A DNA stretch of 64,000 bases from Ancylobacter aquaticus (GCF_004339465.1 NZ_SMFY01000001.1:124001-188000), one strand, 5' to 3'; positions 34,440 through 45,140 are shown, counted from the stretch's first letter. Notes: generated by a model from the sequence alone, not told the origin. Numbers and translations: made by a program.

Positions 34440-35636
34440 TCAGCCCAGACGCGGCGGCATGGGGGGGCGCCCGCCCGGGCGCGGGCCGGCGGCGGCATTG
34501 GTGCCTGTTATCACCGTCTCGCCCGACCCGAGCCCCTCGGTGATCTGGGTTTGGCTGCGGTTGGACAGGCCGGTCTTCACGGCGCGCTCCTGCGGCCCCT
34601 GCGGGGTGAGCACGCGCACGCTCTGGGAGCCGTCGCGGGCGGTGCGGATCGCCGGTGTCGGCACCAGCGGCACGCCCTTGGCCTCGCCGAGGCGGAAGAA
34701 CACCTGCGCCGTCATGTCGGTCATCAGCATCAGGTCTTCATTGGGCACGTCGATCAGCACATTGTAGAGCACCACGTCGTTGACGATGGTCGGCGTCGGC
34801 TCGATCTGGCGCACCGTGCCGCGCCAGCGCCGGTCCGGCAGGCCGAGCGTGGAGAAGGAGGCGGGCGTGCCGACGGTGATGCGCGGAATGTCGCCCTCCG
34901 CCACCTGCGCCGTCACGGTCATGGTCTGCAGGTCGGCGATGCGCAGCACGATCGGGGCGGACTGGTTGGCGTTCAGCGTGCCGCCTTCGCGGGCGGTGAT
35001 GGAGACGATGGTGCCGTCCATCGGCGCGTAGATCTTCGTGTAGCCGAGATTGGCGAGGTCGCCGTCCAGCGTTGCCTGCATCTGGGCGATCTGCGCCTTC
35101 AGCGCGTCGATCTTGGCCTCGCTGATCTGCTCGGTCGCCATGGCGGCGTCGGCCGCGTCCTTGCTGCCGGACTGGTTCTTGAGCAATTGCTGCGCGCGCT
35201 CGTTGCGCAGCCGGTCCAGCGTCAGCTGCGCTTCCGCCTGCGCCAGCTGGGCGCGCAGATTGTCGAGGCTGGCACGGTCGCCGGCGACGCGGGTCTGGTA
35301 GACGGTGGGGTCGATCTCGGCGAGCAGGTCATCCTTCTTCACGACATCCCCGACTGCGGGGTGGATGGTGCGCAGCTGCCCGGAAACCTGCGTGCCGACA
35401 TCGACATAGGTCTTGGGCTGCATCTTGGCGATGGCGTTGACGCTGGTCTCGATGTCGCCAATCTCGACGGTGGCGGTCTGGAAGGCGGGCGCCGCCTCGG
35501 GCGCGGCGCCGCCGGCATAGTGGTAATAGCCGGCCCCGGCGAGCAGCGCGGCGGCGAGGGCCCACGGCCAGCGGCGACGGCGCCGCCGGCGCGTCGTCTT
35601 CTCTCCCGTCCAGCTGCTTTCCGCCTTCTGCAACAT
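34440..35636 (-). CDS. macA: MacA-like periplasmic adaptor (HlyD family)
   Basis: 398 aa. One N-terminal membrane anchor (RRWPWALAAALLAGAGYYHYA) after a short Arg-rich segment, then the adaptor body: lipoyl-like half NAIAKMQPKTYVDVGTQVSGQL (residues ~73-95), a coiled-coil hairpin (LDNLRAQLAQAEAQLTLDRL ... ISEAKIDALKAQIAQMQATL) and beta-barrel/MP domains. Gathers MacB and an outer-membrane channel. GGATGGGACGG precedes the start. Forms an operon with macB. Confidence 0.9.
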   Translation of the reverse strand: MLQKAESSWTGEKTTRRRRRRRWPWALAAALLAGAGYYHYAGGAAPEAAPAFQTATVEIGDIETSVNAIAKMQPKTYVDVGTQVSGQLRTIHPAVGDVVKKDDLLAEIDPTVYQTRVAGDRASLDNLRAQLAQAEAQLTLDRLRNERAQQLLKNQSGSKDAADAAMATEQISEAKIDALKAQIAQMQATLDGDLANLGYTKIYAPMDGTIVSITAREGGTLNANQSAPIVLRIADLQTMTVTAQVAEGDIPRITVGTPASFSTLGLPDRRWRGTVRQIEPTPTIVNDVVLYNVLIDVPNEDLMLMTDMTAQVFFRLGEAKGVPLVPTPAIRTARDGSQSVRVLTPQGPQERAVKTGLSNRSQTQITEGLGSGETVITGTNAAAGPRPGGRPPMPPRLG

Positions 35637-35772
35637 CGCGCCGTCCCATCCTCGCTATCCCGCAAGGCGTAAGGGTTAAGTCACGGCATATAAAGTGAAT
35701 TCGCGGTAATGATGGGACCGGGTTGCAACATTGGAGGCGTTCCAGCGCGCCGCCGGCGGCCCGCGCCGCGCC
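35637..35772. promoter_or_regulatory. Promoter region upstream of macA
   Basis: An AT-rich stretch (about 35675-35715, including GGCATATAAAGTGAATTC) stands out in GC-rich DNA just ahead of macA and is its probable promoter. I could not place a -10/-35 pair with proper spacing with confidence. Confidence 0.4.
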
Positions 35773-35967
35773 CTATGAATCGCCCGGCCGGTACTCGCCG
35801 GAGGCGGGATCGCGGCGCAGCGTGGCGCGGGCGTCGAGCGCGCCGGCTTTTTCGGCGCGCCGCTGGGCGTCCAGCTCGGTGTTCACGCGGCGCGATTCGC
35901 GCACCAGCACCTTGACGAGGGCGGCGGTGCCGAGGGCACCCAGAGCGACGAGGAAGACGGGCGGCAT
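35773..35967 (-). CDS. Small membrane protein downstream of an S49 peptidase gene
   Basis: 64 aa: MPPVFLVALGALGTAALVKV is a single N-terminal transmembrane helix, followed by a charged cytoplasmic tail (ESRRVNTELDAQRRAEKAGA) rich in Arg and Ala. No domain recognised. It starts 34 bases after the S49 peptidase gene stop and reads in the same direction, so I take it as the last gene of that operon. A longer reading from 36111 would overlap the S49 gene and looks spurious. Confidence 0.6.
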   Translation of the reverse strand: MPPVFLVALGALGTAALVKVLVRESRRVNTELDAQRRAEKAGALDARATLRRDPASGEYRPGDS

Positions 35968-36001
35968 GAGGATGTTTCCGGAAGCGTGCGGCAGGGTTAC
36001 G

Positions 36002-36907
36002 TCAAAGCCCGAAGCGGCTCCATAGTGCGCGCTCCTCTGCGGCGGAAATGAGGGCCTGTGCCGCGCCGGCGCCGATATCGGCCGCCAGGCCGCCGCCCCG
36101 TTCCCCGCCAATCCCCACGCCGGGCGAGCGACGGCCGAACAGGCCGGGCTTTACCTCGATCAGTGGGGTGCGGACCTTGTCGCCATAACGGGCGCGCAGG
36201 AAACCCCTGAGATCGCCGATGGAGTCGACGAGGCCGAGCTCCTGCGCCTGCGGCGCCGCCCAAAACTCGCCGGAGAACAGCGTCTCGTCATCGCCCGAAA
36301 GCACATCGCCGCGTCGCGACTTCACCAACGCCACGAAGGCGGCGTGGATTTCCTGCTGCAGCGCCTTGAGCCGCTCGATATCTTCCGCCTTCTCTGGCTG
36401 GAACGGGTCGAGCATCACTTTTCGGGTGCCGGCGGTGTAGACGCGGCGTTCGATGCCCAGCTTTTCCAGCGCGGCGGGAAAGCCGAAGCCGGCGCTCACC
36501 ACGCCGATGGAGCCGAGGATGGAAAAATCATCGGCGACGATTTCGTCCGCCGCGCAGGCCAGCATGTAGCCGCCCGAAGCCGCGACATCCTCGACGAAGG
36601 CGATGACCGGCAGCTGCTTTTCCACCGCGAGGGAGCGGATGCGCTTGAAGACCAGGTGCGACTGGGTCGGCGCGCCGCCCGGCGAATTGATCACCAGCGC
36701 CACCGCCTTGGCGCCCTTCACCGCAAAGGCGCGCTCCAGCGCCCGCGACGTATTGGCGAAGGTGATGCCCGGACGGAACGGGCTGGCCATGCCGATCGCC
36801 CCGCTCAGCCGGACCACCGGCACGACGGGCGTGCCGCCGCGCAGCCGGGCGGGCAGGAAGGGATCGAGACGGCGGCGGAAATCGCTGAAGACGGATGAGT
36901 TTGCCAT
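36002..36907 (-). CDS. S49-family serine peptidase (cytoplasmic SppA-like)
   Basis: 301 aa. Single S49 domain with the Ser-Lys dyad at the expected 52-residue distance: Ser111 in VAASGGYMLACAADEI and Lys163 in AGTRKVMLDPF. No N-terminal transmembrane helix, unlike the SppA at 11673; the family is tied to signal-peptide or membrane-protein fragment turnover. Start ATG 36907 (MANSSVFSDF); a reading from 36976 adds a 23-residue basic stretch. The C-terminus has a Gly-rich loop and a helix (AADIGAGAAQALISAAEERAL). Follows the trmN-like gene. Confidence 0.85.
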   Translation of the reverse strand: MANSSVFSDFRRRLDPFLPARLRGGTPVVPVVRLSGAIGMASPFRPGITFANTSRALERAFAVKGAKAVALVINSPGGAPTQSHLVFKRIRSLAVEKQLPVIAFVEDVAASGGYMLACAADEIVADDFSILGSIGVVSAGFGFPAALEKLGIERRVYTAGTRKVMLDPFQPEKAEDIERLKALQQEIHAAFVALVKSRRGDVLSGDDETLFSGEFWAAPQAQELGLVDSIGDLRGFLRARYGDKVRTPLIEVKPGLFGRRSPGVGIGGERGGGLAADIGAGAAQALISAAEERALWSRFGL

Positions 36908-36972
36908 GCCCAAGAGATAGGGTGCGTTTGGCGTTCGCTCAATGCGTCGTCGCGCGAAGAGATGACGCTTCG

Positions 36973-37773
36973 TCACTCCGGCCCGATGGCGCCGCCCGCC
37001 CGCAGCACATGCTCGGCCAGCGTGCTCGGGCGCCCGGCGCCGTCCGCCAGCGTGATGGCGGGCAGGAAAGCGGGGGCCGTGCGGCGGCCCTTGAGCGCGC
37101 CGATCAGCAGCCGGTGCGCCGGCGCGCCGGGCGAGGGATGCACCGGGCGGATCGTCACGGCGCCGAAACGGCCTTTCAGCCCCGCCAGCAACGCCTCGAT
37201 GGCTTGCGGCCGGTGGATCAAGGCGAGCCGCCCGCCCGGTGCCAGAAGCCGCTCCGCCGCGCGCAGCCAGATTTCGACATCGGCATCGGCAATCGCATGG
37301 GCGAGCGCCCTTCCGGCATGGGGCGAGGCGCGGTGGCGGGCGGGGTCGTTGAAGGGCGGGTTCATCAGCACGAGATCGGCCGCACCGGCCGCCGGCGCCT
37401 CAGGGCCGGAGGGGCGGCCGAGCCGGGCCACATCGGCGTTCACCACCTTCACCCGCGCGGCAAGGTTCGGCGCCTGCCGGGCCGCGTTGCGGGCGGCGAG
37501 TGCGGCCAGCGCGGGGTCGATCTCCACCAGCGTCAGCGCCGCAGTCGGCACCCGCACGGCGAAGGCGAGGCCGGCCGCACCGACCCCGGCGCCGAGATCG
37601 ACCGCGCACCCGGCATACGGCGCACTCGCCGCCAGCAGTAGCGCGTCATGGCCGGCGCGGTGGCCGCGCAGCGGCTGCAGCAGGCGCAGGCGACCGCCGA
37701 GGAAAGCGTCGTCGCTCAACCCGTCATCGGTCGGGGTCTCGTCATCCCCCGGCGCGCTCACTGCGCCGCTCAT
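36973..37773 (-). CDS. TrmN6-like tRNA (adenine-N6) methyltransferase
   Basis: 266 aa. SAM-dependent N6-adenine methyltransferase of the TrmN/YfiC type: SAM loop VDLGAGVGAAGLAFAVR, acidic EIDPAL, and the catalytic NPPF tetrapeptide (LMNPPFNDPARH). In bacteria this family modifies A37 of tRNA1-Val; in alphaproteobacteria the target is not established. DGLSDDAFLGGRLRLLQP is the usual N-terminus. Start overlaps the DUF2007 stop by 4 bases (ATGA). Part of DUF2007-trmN-S49-small membrane protein. Confidence 0.85.
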   Translation of the reverse strand: MSGAVSAPGDDETPTDDGLSDDAFLGGRLRLLQPLRGHRAGHDALLLAASAPYAGCAVDLGAGVGAAGLAFAVRVPTAALTLVEIDPALAALAARNAARQAPNLAARVKVVNADVARLGRPSGPEAPAAGAADLVLMNPPFNDPARHRASPHAGRALAHAIADADVEIWLRAAERLLAPGGRLALIHRPQAIEALLAGLKGRFGAVTIRPVHPSPGAPAHRLLIGALKGRRTAPAFLPAITLADGAGRPSTLAEHVLRAGGAIGPE

Positions 37774-37994
37774 GCGTCGCCGAGGGCGGCACCGAAGCCA
37801 GCCTCGTCGAGCAGGGCGCGCGCATCGTCGGCGCGCTCGCCCTCCACCAGCAGCCGGCGCGGCAGCAGGCCGATCGAGCCTTCCATCACGCTCATGTGCT
37901 GGTCGAGCACGAGATGGCCGATTCCCGCGCTGTCGAGCAGGGCGGTGATGGCGGAGAGGAGGACGACGTCATTGGTCCGGAGAAGTTCGTGCAT
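37770..37994 (-). CDS. DUF2007 family protein
   Basis: 74 aa from ATG 37994. MHELLRTNDVVLLSAITALL and the C-terminal ADDARALLDEAGF are the DUF2007 pattern, a small GlnB-like-fold family called 'putative signal transducing protein' but without a proven role. A reading extended to 38345 lacks any similarity and overlaps the RgpF gene, so I reject it. Coupled to the methyltransferase gene. In other Hyphomicrobiales this gene lies next to ispB; here the RgpF gene is between. Confidence 0.85.
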   Translation of the reverse strand: MHELLRTNDVVLLSAITALLDSAGIGHLVLDQHMSVMEGSIGLLPRRLLVEGERADDARALLDEAGFGAALGDA

Positions 37995-38080
37995 CCGCCA
38001 TATGAGGCAGCAAGCCGCCCGCATGGCAAGCCGCTCAGAAAACTCGCCGCCGCACACCCGGGGGCGCCGGGCCGGCCGTC

Positions 38081-39136
38081 TCAGAGCTGCATTTCGGCGC
38101 GCACGGCGGGCTCGAAATCCGCGTCGAGGCCGAGGCGCACGAGTTCGCGGTACTGGATCGACAGCTTGCGCTTCAATGCGGGGAAACCGAGGTCCAGCAC
38201 GAATTCGGGGTGCATCATCGGAAACGAAGCGAACAGGCGCTTGCGGCGGATCGGGCCGGCGAGCGCGTCGCGGATGCGCAGCGGTGCCCAGCCCTGCTCC
38301 AGCATCGGCCGGATCGCTGCCGCGTCCTTGGGGTTGAGCCGGCACTGATAGGCGAGAAGGCGCGACAGCTTGTCCGCGTCGTCCAGCGCCATCAGCCGGT
38401 CGATCGCGGTGCGCCAGTGGACGAAGGCGCCCAGCGTGTAGCCGCGCCGCGCGAAATGGCGCGACAGGCCGCGCTCAAGCCGCCGGACCACCATATGCTT
38501 GTTGTCGATGAGTGGCATGTCGCGCCAGAAGGCTAGGAAAGCCTCGCTCGCCACCAGACGCTGCGAGAAGCGCAGGAAATAGGACTGCACATACTCGTGG
38601 TTCACGCCGAAGCGCGGGGCGCAATTAAGGTGGAAGCCGAAAATGTCTTCCTTCGCCTGCTGGCAGCGCGCCACCGCGTCGCAGTCGGGGCGCAGCGGGA
38701 ACCACAGGCTGTCATTCATCAGGAAGAGCATGCGGGGCCTCACGCCCCGGTCGAACAGGGTGAGAATGCCCTCGCGAAAGCCGCCGAAATCATAGCCGAG
38801 ATTTGGCCGCTCGATCACCAGATGCGTGCCTGCGCATAGCCGTTCGCGATCCCCCTCGCGCAGGGTAGCATTGGACACGACGACGCAGGCGATGCCGTTC
38901 CGGGCGAAATGGGCCAGCGTGGCAAAAGTGGAATCGGGTATGCCGTCGCGCGGAAAGATCACCAGAATGGCGACCTGCTCGGCAATGGGCTGGTTTCCCG
39001 GTGTGATCTTTACACTATGCGGGCGCCTGGAATCGTAGTCACGGCGCCGAACGGCACCCAGGAACATCCAGGGCGCACTGCGCAGCTTGGAGCGCCAGCG
39101 CCCCAACTCCTTGCCGATCTTCCTGAAAAAAGCCAA
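38081..39136 (-). CDS. RgpF-type (rhamnan synthesis F) glycosyltransferase-like protein
   Basis: 351 aa. Rhamnan synthesis F family: VVVSNATLREGDR (residues ~80-95), ERPNLGYDFGGFREGI, and LMNDSLWFPL, the GT2-like D-x-x motif with R-x-N-x-G-Y-D. Such proteins extend rhamnan or other polysaccharide backbones at the inner membrane. Here it stands alone with no other polysaccharide gene and lies inside the normally contiguous ispB-DUF2007 neighbourhood, so it looks like an insertion. A perfect palindrome lies just upstream of its start. The acceptor is unknown. Confidence 0.82.
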   Translation of the reverse strand: MAFFRKIGKELGRWRSKLRSAPWMFLGAVRRRDYDSRRPHSVKITPGNQPIAEQVAILVIFPRDGIPDSTFATLAHFARNGIACVVVSNATLREGDRERLCAGTHLVIERPNLGYDFGGFREGILTLFDRGVRPRMLFLMNDSLWFPLRPDCDAVARCQQAKEDIFGFHLNCAPRFGVNHEYVQSYFLRFSQRLVASEAFLAFWRDMPLIDNKHMVVRRLERGLSRHFARRGYTLGAFVHWRTAIDRLMALDDADKLSRLLAYQCRLNPKDAAAIRPMLEQGWAPLRIRDALAGPIRRKRLFASFPMMHPEFVLDLGFPALKRKLSIQYRELVRLGLDADFEPAVRAEMQL

Positions 39137-39156
39137 TCCGTATCACCGCAACATCA

Positions 39157-39172
39157 TAGTATCGCGATACTA
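39157..39172. promoter_or_regulatory. Perfect 16-base palindrome, candidate operator of the RgpF gene
   Basis: TAGTATCGCGATACTA, 21-36 bases upstream of the RgpF start codon. Perfect over 16 bases and AT-richer than its surroundings; the spot overlaps where a promoter -10 or ribosome site should be, so binding of a repressor would block expression. Regulator unknown. Confidence 0.55.
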
Positions 39173-39399
39173 GTCAAAGCACTGTGATCTCCGCAACAGC
39201 GGCTTTCGAGGTCTCGCCGCGGCCGATCCTGGTTGCGTCGCCCAAAGGCCTCGGCGCCCCTCCGCACCCCTCGGCGTTCCCGATCCGCAGGCGTCGAGGG
39301 CAGACGACAACTTTCGCCTTCCGGCGCGGTAAGCTATGAGAACCCCTCGGGTCACGAGCGCATCGCCGCTCGCCGTCGCCATTGCTGAGGGAGCCCCCT

Positions 39400-40419
39400 G
39401 TGTCCGTCGCCTACTCCTTCACTCCCGCCGTGACGGGGTCCGAAGCCTCGCTGACCGGCATCGTCACGCTGGTGCAGGCCGATATGGGGCGCGTGAACGC
39501 GCTGATCCTCTCGCGTACCGGCTCCGACGTGGCGATGATCCCAGAGGTTGCCCAGCACCTCATTTCCTCCGGCGGCAAGCGGCTGCGCCCGATGCTGACT
39601 CTCGCGACCGGCGCGCTGGCGGGCTATCAGGGCGATGGCACGGTCAAGCTCGCGGCTTCGGTCGAGTTCATGCACACGGCGACGCTGCTGCATGACGATG
39701 TGGTCGACGACAGCGAGATGCGCCGGGGCAAGCTCGCCGCCCGCATGCTGTGGGGCAACGAGGCGAGCGTGTTGGTCGGAGACTTCCTGCTCGGCCAGGC
39801 CTTCCGCATGATGATCGAGGTCGGCAACATGCGGGCGCTCGACATTCTGTCCACGGCCGCCGTCGTCATCGCCGAGGGCGAAGTCGCCCAGCTCGCCGCC
39901 GCCAAGAACATCGCCACTGACGAGGACGCCTATCTCGCCGTGATTCGCGGCAAGACCGCCGAGCTGTTCGCCGCCGCCTGCGAAGTCGGGCCGGTGCTGT
40001 CCGGGCGCACGCCGGCCGAGCAGGCCGCCTGCCGCGCCTATGGCATGAATCTCGGCATCGCCTTTCAGCTGGTCGACGACGCGCTGGACTATGGCGGCTC
40101 GCAGGCCGATCTCGGCAAGAATGTCGGCGACGATTTCCGCGAGGGCAAAATCACGCTTCCCGTGGTGCTGGCGGTGCGCAACAGCGACGAGACGGAACGG
40201 CAGTTCTGGCGCCGCTGCCTGGAACGGGGCGAGATCGGCGAGGGCGACCTCCAGCAGGCGCTGGCCCTGCTCGTGCGCCATGGCGCCATCGCCGCGACAG
40301 TGGAGCGCGCCCGCGCCTATGGCCTGGCGGCCAAGCAGGCGCTCGACGTCTTCCCCTCCAGCCCGGCCAGGGACGCGCTGCTCGACGTCGTCGATTTCTG
40401 CATTTCGCGGGTGCGCTAA
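39400..40419 (+). CDS. ispB: Polyprenyl diphosphate synthase (octaprenyl/decaprenyl type)
   Basis: 339 aa from GTG 39400, six bases after GAGGGAG. Makes the long isoprenoid side chain of ubiquinone from IPP and a shorter allylic diphosphate. First Asp-rich motif DDVVDD (D99, D100, D103, D104) in LLHDDVVDDSEMRRG; second motif LVDDALDYGG. The GGKRLRPML motif is the usual IPP-binding segment. Chain length (8-10 units) cannot be read from this. In-frame TTG 39382 is an unlikely start for lack of a ribosome site. Convergent with ynfA, 4 bases apart. Confidence 0.94.
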   Translation: MSVAYSFTPAVTGSEASLTGIVTLVQADMGRVNALILSRTGSDVAMIPEVAQHLISSGGKRLRPMLTLATGALAGYQGDGTVKLAASVEFMHTATLLHDDVVDDSEMRRGKLAARMLWGNEASVLVGDFLLGQAFRMMIEVGNMRALDILSTAAVVIAEGEVAQLAAAKNIATDEDAYLAVIRGKTAELFAAACEVGPVLSGRTPAEQAACRAYGMNLGIAFQLVDDALDYGGSQADLGKNVGDDFREGKITLPVVLAVRNSDETERQFWRRCLERGEIGEGDLQQALALLVRHGAIAATVERARAYGLAAKQALDVFPSSPARDALLDVVDFCISRVR

Positions 40420-40423
40420 CCCC

Positions 40424-40747
40424 TCAGCCGCGCGGCGCGAACACGATGAGCGCCGCGCCGGCAAGGCACACCGCTCCGCCCGCGAGGTCCCAGCGGTCGG
40501 GCCGCAGGCCTTCCACCGCCCACAGCCACACCAGCGACGCCGCGACATAGACCCCGCCATAGGCGGCGAAGGCACGCCCGGCGGCCGCCGCCTCGACCTG
40601 CGTCAGCGCCGCCGCGAAAGCGATGAGGCTCAGCGCTCCCGGCGCCAGCCAGAGCGGGCTCGCCCCGCTGCGGATCACCGCCCAGAAGGCGAAGCAGCCG
40701 GCGATTTCCAGCAGGGCGGCGGCGGCGAAGAACAGGGCTGTGTGCAT
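40424..40747 (-). CDS. ynfA: YnfA family (UPF0060) small membrane protein
   Basis: 107 aa from ATG 40747 (CAGGAGTCC upstream), the usual family length of ~108. Four transmembrane helices: [56 protein letters not shown], and [16 protein letters not shown]. YnfA proteins are related to small multidrug resistance pumps; function not proven in most species. Starts 14 bases downstream of ispE, same direction. Confidence 0.9.
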   Translation of the reverse strand: MHTALFFAAAALLEIAGCFAFWAVIRSGASPLWLAPGALSLIAFAAALTQVEAAAAGRAFAAYGGVYVAASLVWLWAVEGLRPDRWDLAGGAVCLAGAALIVFAPRG

Positions 40748-40761
40748 CTTGGACTCCTGCC

Positions 40762-41646
40762 CTATCCGAGTATGGTCGACTTCACCCACCATTCCGGATG
40801 GGCCCCGGCCACGCGCTTGGCCGCTGCCGCAGCGGCGCGGCAGTCGTCATACAGCGCGAACATGGTGGCGCCCGAACCGGACATCCGCACCAGCCGCGCG
40901 CCCGTCGTCGCGCCGAGTGCCTCTTCGACCGCGCCGAGCACCGGCGCGAGCGCCCGCGCCGGCGGCTCCAGATCGTTGGGCTCGGTGCGCAGCCAGGCGA
41001 GCAACCCCGAGCGCGACGCGCCGGCCGGCTCGGGCGAGGCTGCAGCGCGCTGTGTGCCCGGCGCCAGCGCCAGCATGCGGAAAACATCGGCGGTGGCCAC
41101 CGCCACGCGCGGGTTCACCAGCACCGCGCCGAAGCGCGGCAGGGCGAGCGGGGTGATCGCCTCGCCGCGCCCGCCCATCAGGCAAGAGCATCCATAGAGG
41201 CAGGCCGGCACGTCCGATCCGGTGGCGAGCGCCGCCTCGACCAGCCGCTCATCCCCGAGATCGAGCCCGTTCGCCCGCGCCAGCAGCCGCAGCGCCGCCG
41301 CCGCATCCGCCGAGCCGCCGCCAAGGCCGGCCGCCACCGGCAGCCGCTTGGAGAGGGTGAAGTGCCCCGTCACCAGCCCGGGCACACCCGCCGCTAGCGC
41401 CCGCGCCGCCCGCAGCACCAGATTGTCGCCCTCGTCCGCAAGCGCCGTCGCGCCCGGACCTTCAAGGGCGAGCGCCAGTTCCGCCCCCGGCAGCAGCGTC
41501 AGCCGGTCGCCAACGCCGGCAAAAGCGACGATGCTCGACAAATCGTGATAGCCGTCGGCGCGCCGGCCGAGCACCCGCAAGGTGAGGTTCACCTTGGCGG
41601 GCGCGCGCTCGCGCAGTATGGCGTCGTGCGGAGTTCGGACAGACAT
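40762..41646 (-). CDS. ispE: 4-diphosphocytidyl-2-C-methyl-D-erythritol kinase
   Basis: 294 aa. GHMP kinase of the MEP pathway to isoprenoids. [27 protein letters not shown]-terminal motif with the catalytic-type AKVNL, ATP loop [31 protein letters not shown], and the C-terminal [12 protein letters not shown] motif are all standard. Start ATG 41646 (MSVRTPHD). Upstream of ynfA in an apparent operon. Confidence 0.95.
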   Translation of the reverse strand: MSVRTPHDAILRERAPAKVNLTLRVLGRRADGYHDLSSIVAFAGVGDRLTLLPGAELALALEGPGATALADEGDNLVLRAARALAAGVPGLVTGHFTLSKRLPVAAGLGGGSADAAAALRLLARANGLDLGDERLVEAALATGSDVPACLYGCSCLMGGRGEAITPLALPRFGAVLVNPRVAVATADVFRMLALAPGTQRAAASPEPAGASRSGLLAWLRTEPNDLEPPARALAPVLGAVEEALGATTGARLVRMSGSGATMFALYDDCRAAAAAAKRVAGAHPEWWVKSTILG

Positions 41647-41759
41647 GAGCCGCTTATGCGACGCGCCTTCGCCGGCCGCAACCGCCGCTGCGGGCCCTCG
41701 CAACGGCGCGGACGGAAATGGCGGCCCGGCCCGCGTGATCGCCCGGTTCCATCGCTCCC

Positions 41760-41789
41760 TTGCACGCGGGATCGGTTTGGCTGTATAAG
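41760..41789 (+). promoter_or_regulatory. Predicted sigma-70 type promoter of the rimP-nusA-infB operon
   Basis: TTGCAC (41760-41765), 18-base spacer, TATAAG (41784-41789). Transcription would begin near 41796, leaving a leader of about 95 bases before rimP. Both boxes differ by few bases from the consensus; not tested. Confidence 0.5.
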
Positions 41790-41824
41790 CGGGTCATTCA
41801 ACGATCTCACAAACGATCATCTGA

Positions 41825-42771
<947 letters not shown>

Positions 42772-42772
<1 letters not shown>

Positions 42773-44394
42773 TGGCCGTCGTCAGCGCCAACCGGCTCGA
42801 ACTCCTGCAGATCGCCGACGCGGTCGCGCGGGAAAAAACGATTGACCGGGGCATCGTGATCGCCGCGATGGAGGATGCGATCGCCAAGGCGGCGCGCTCG
42901 CGCTACGGCGCCGAAACCGACATCCACGCCGAGATCAACCCGCGCACCGGCGAGCTGCGCCTCGCCCGCCACCTTCTGGTGGTCGAGCAGGTCGACAACC
43001 CGGCCGTCGAGATCGACCTTGTCGGCGCGCGCCGGCTGAACCCGGCGGCGCAGATCGGCGATTCCATTGCCGACACCCTGCCGCCCTTCGATTTCGGCCG
43101 CATTGCTGCGCAGAGCGCAAAACAGGTCATCGTGCAGAAGGTGCGCGAGGCCGAGCGCGACCGGCAGTATGAGGAATTCAAGGACCGCATCGGCGAGATC
43201 GTCAATGGCGCGGTCAAGCGCGTGGAATACGGCAACGTTGTCGTCGACCTCGGCCGCGGCGAAGCCTCGCTGCGCCGCGACGAACTGCTGCCACGCGAAG
43301 TGTTCAAGACCGGCGACCGCATCCGCGCCTATGTCTATGACGTGCGCCGCGAGCAGCGCGGGCCGCAGATCTTCCTCTCCCGCACCCATCCCCATTTCAT
43401 GGCCAAGCTGTTCGCGCAGGAAGTGCCTGAGATCTATGACGGCATCGTCGAGATCAAGTCGGTGGCCCGCGATCCCGGCTCGCGCGCCAAGATCGCCGTC
43501 ACCTCGCGCGATTCCTCGGTCGATCCGGTCGGCGCCTGCGTCGGCATGCGCGGCTCGCGCGTGCAGGCGGTGGTGAACGAACTGCAGGGCGAGAAGATCG
43601 ACATCATTCCGTGGTCCGACGACGTCGCGACTTTCATCGTCAATGCGCTCGCCCCGGCCGAAGTGGTCAAGGTTGTGCTCGACGAGGACCGCGAGCGTAT
43701 TGAAGTTGTGGTCCCGGATGCCCAGCTTTCGCTCGCGATCGGCCGCCGTGGTCAGAATGTGCGCCTTGCCTCCCAGCTCACCGGCTGGGACATCGACATC
43801 ATGACCGAGGCGGAAGAGAGCGAGCGTCGGCAGAAGGACTTTGCCGAGCGGACCACCATGTTCGCCGAGGCGCTCGACCTCGATGAGATGATGGGCCAGC
43901 TCCTCGCCTCGGAAGGTTTTGCCTCGGTCGAGGAAATCGCCTATGTGCCGCTGAACGAGTTGGCGAGCATCGAGGGCTTCGACGAGGACACGGCGCAGGA
44001 ACTGCAGAACCGCGCGCTTGCCCATCTGGCGCAGGTGGAAGCCACCTTCGACGAGCGCCGCAAGGCACTCGGGGTGGAAGACGCGCTGCGCGAGGTGCCG
44101 GGCGTCACCTCGCCGATGCTGGTGGCGTTCGGCGAGAACGACATCAAGACGGTCGAGGACCTTGCCGGCTGTGCCACCGATGATCTCGTCGGCTGGACCG
44201 AGCGCAAGGATGGCGAGGTGGTGCGTGTCGCCGGCGCGCTGGAAGGCTTCGAGCTTTCCCGCGAGGCCGCCGAAGCTCTCGTCATGCAGGCCCGCGTCAT
44301 GGCCGGCTGGATTACCGCCGAAGAGCTCGCTGGTCCCGTCGATGACGAGGCCGGGGAGGTCGAGACGGCCGAGGCCGACGAAAGCCAGGCCTGA
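42772..44394 (+). CDS. nusA: Transcription termination/antitermination factor NusA
   Basis: 540 aa. Binds RNA polymerase and nascent RNA to modulate pausing, termination and antitermination. Order: N-terminal domain, S1 domain, two KH domains (ACVGMRGSRVQAVVNELQGEKIDI and IGRRGQNVRLASQLTGWDIDI), then C-terminal acidic repeats (AEIAYVPLNELASIEGFDEDTAQELQ and a second, GVTSPMLVAFGENDIKTVEDL) ending in an acidic tail. Directly after rimP and 35 bases before ylxR. Confidence 0.96.
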
Positions 44395-44429
44395 CCGCCC
44401 GGACCGGCACGGCTTCGGGACCGAAGGGA

Positions 44430-45140
44430 ATGGACGCGGTGACGGACGAGACGGCCCCCCACGGGGCGGAACCGGCAGACATCGACACCGATGCCGCCGG
44501 CGCCGACCAGGCGGATGTGGGGCTGACCGATGCCGGCCTGCCGGATGCGGGCCGCGCGCCGACCCGGCTGTGCATCGCCAGCCGGACTGTGCGGCCGGTT
44601 GATGAACTGCTGCGCTTCGTCGTGGCGCCGGATGGCACGGTGGTGCCGGACATCCATGCCCGGCTTCCCGGGCGCGGCGCCTGGGTGACGGCACGGCACG
44701 CCGTGCTCGCCGAAGCCCTGAAGCGGAAGGCGTTTTCGCGCGCCTTCAAGGGCAAGGGCCGAGCCGAGCCGGGACTGTCCGACATGGTCGGGCAGCTTCT
44801 GGAAAAGGATGCCCTCGCCTCCCTCGCCCTCGCCAAGAAGGCGGGGCAGGTGGTGACAGGCAACGCCAAGGTGATCGAGGCGCTGCAGAGCGGGAAGGTC
44901 GCGGTGCTGATGCATGCGAGCGAAGCCGCCCCGGACGGGGCCGGGAAGCTCGATGCTCTGGCGCGGCGGATCGGTGAAGCTGCCGGACGGGAAATCGCCC
45001 GAATCGACAGCCTGCCGGGAACACAATTGGACTTGGCGCTAGGGCGGGCAAATGTGGTACATGCTGCGCTGCTCGCGCATCCGACGAGCGCGGGGTTCCT
45101 CGCGCGAATGAAAAGGCTCGAAGGCTGGCGCGCGGAGTAA
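44430..45140 (+). CDS. ylxR: YlxR/DUF448 domain protein fused to an L7Ae-like domain
   Basis: 236 aa. Between nusA and infB, the usual place. First domain (about residues 42-100): [20 protein letters not shown] and [11 protein letters not shown] are the YlxR RNA-binding pattern. Second (about 115-220): [25 protein letters not shown] is a L7Ae/L30e-like fold, in alphaproteobacteria often fused to YlxR. The first 40 residues are acidic, Asp/Ala-rich. Presumed role in RNA binding near transcription and translation; the exact job is unknown. Confidence 0.9.
   Translation: MDAVTDETAPHGAEPADIDTDAAGADQADVGLTDAGLPDAGRAPTRLCIASRTVRPVDELLRFVVAPDGTVVPDIHARLPGRGAWVTARHAVLAEALKRKAFSRAFKGKGRAEPGLSDMVGQLLEKDALASLALAKKAGQVVTGNAKVIEALQSGKVAVLMHASEAAPDGAGKLDALARRIGEAAGREIARIDSLPGTQLDLALGRANVVHAALLAHPTSAGFLARMKRLEGWRAE

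Noticed and set aside
36908-36976. Upstream extension of the S49 peptidase
   Set aside because: Basic, unlike relatives; the methyltransferase stop lies at its very start.
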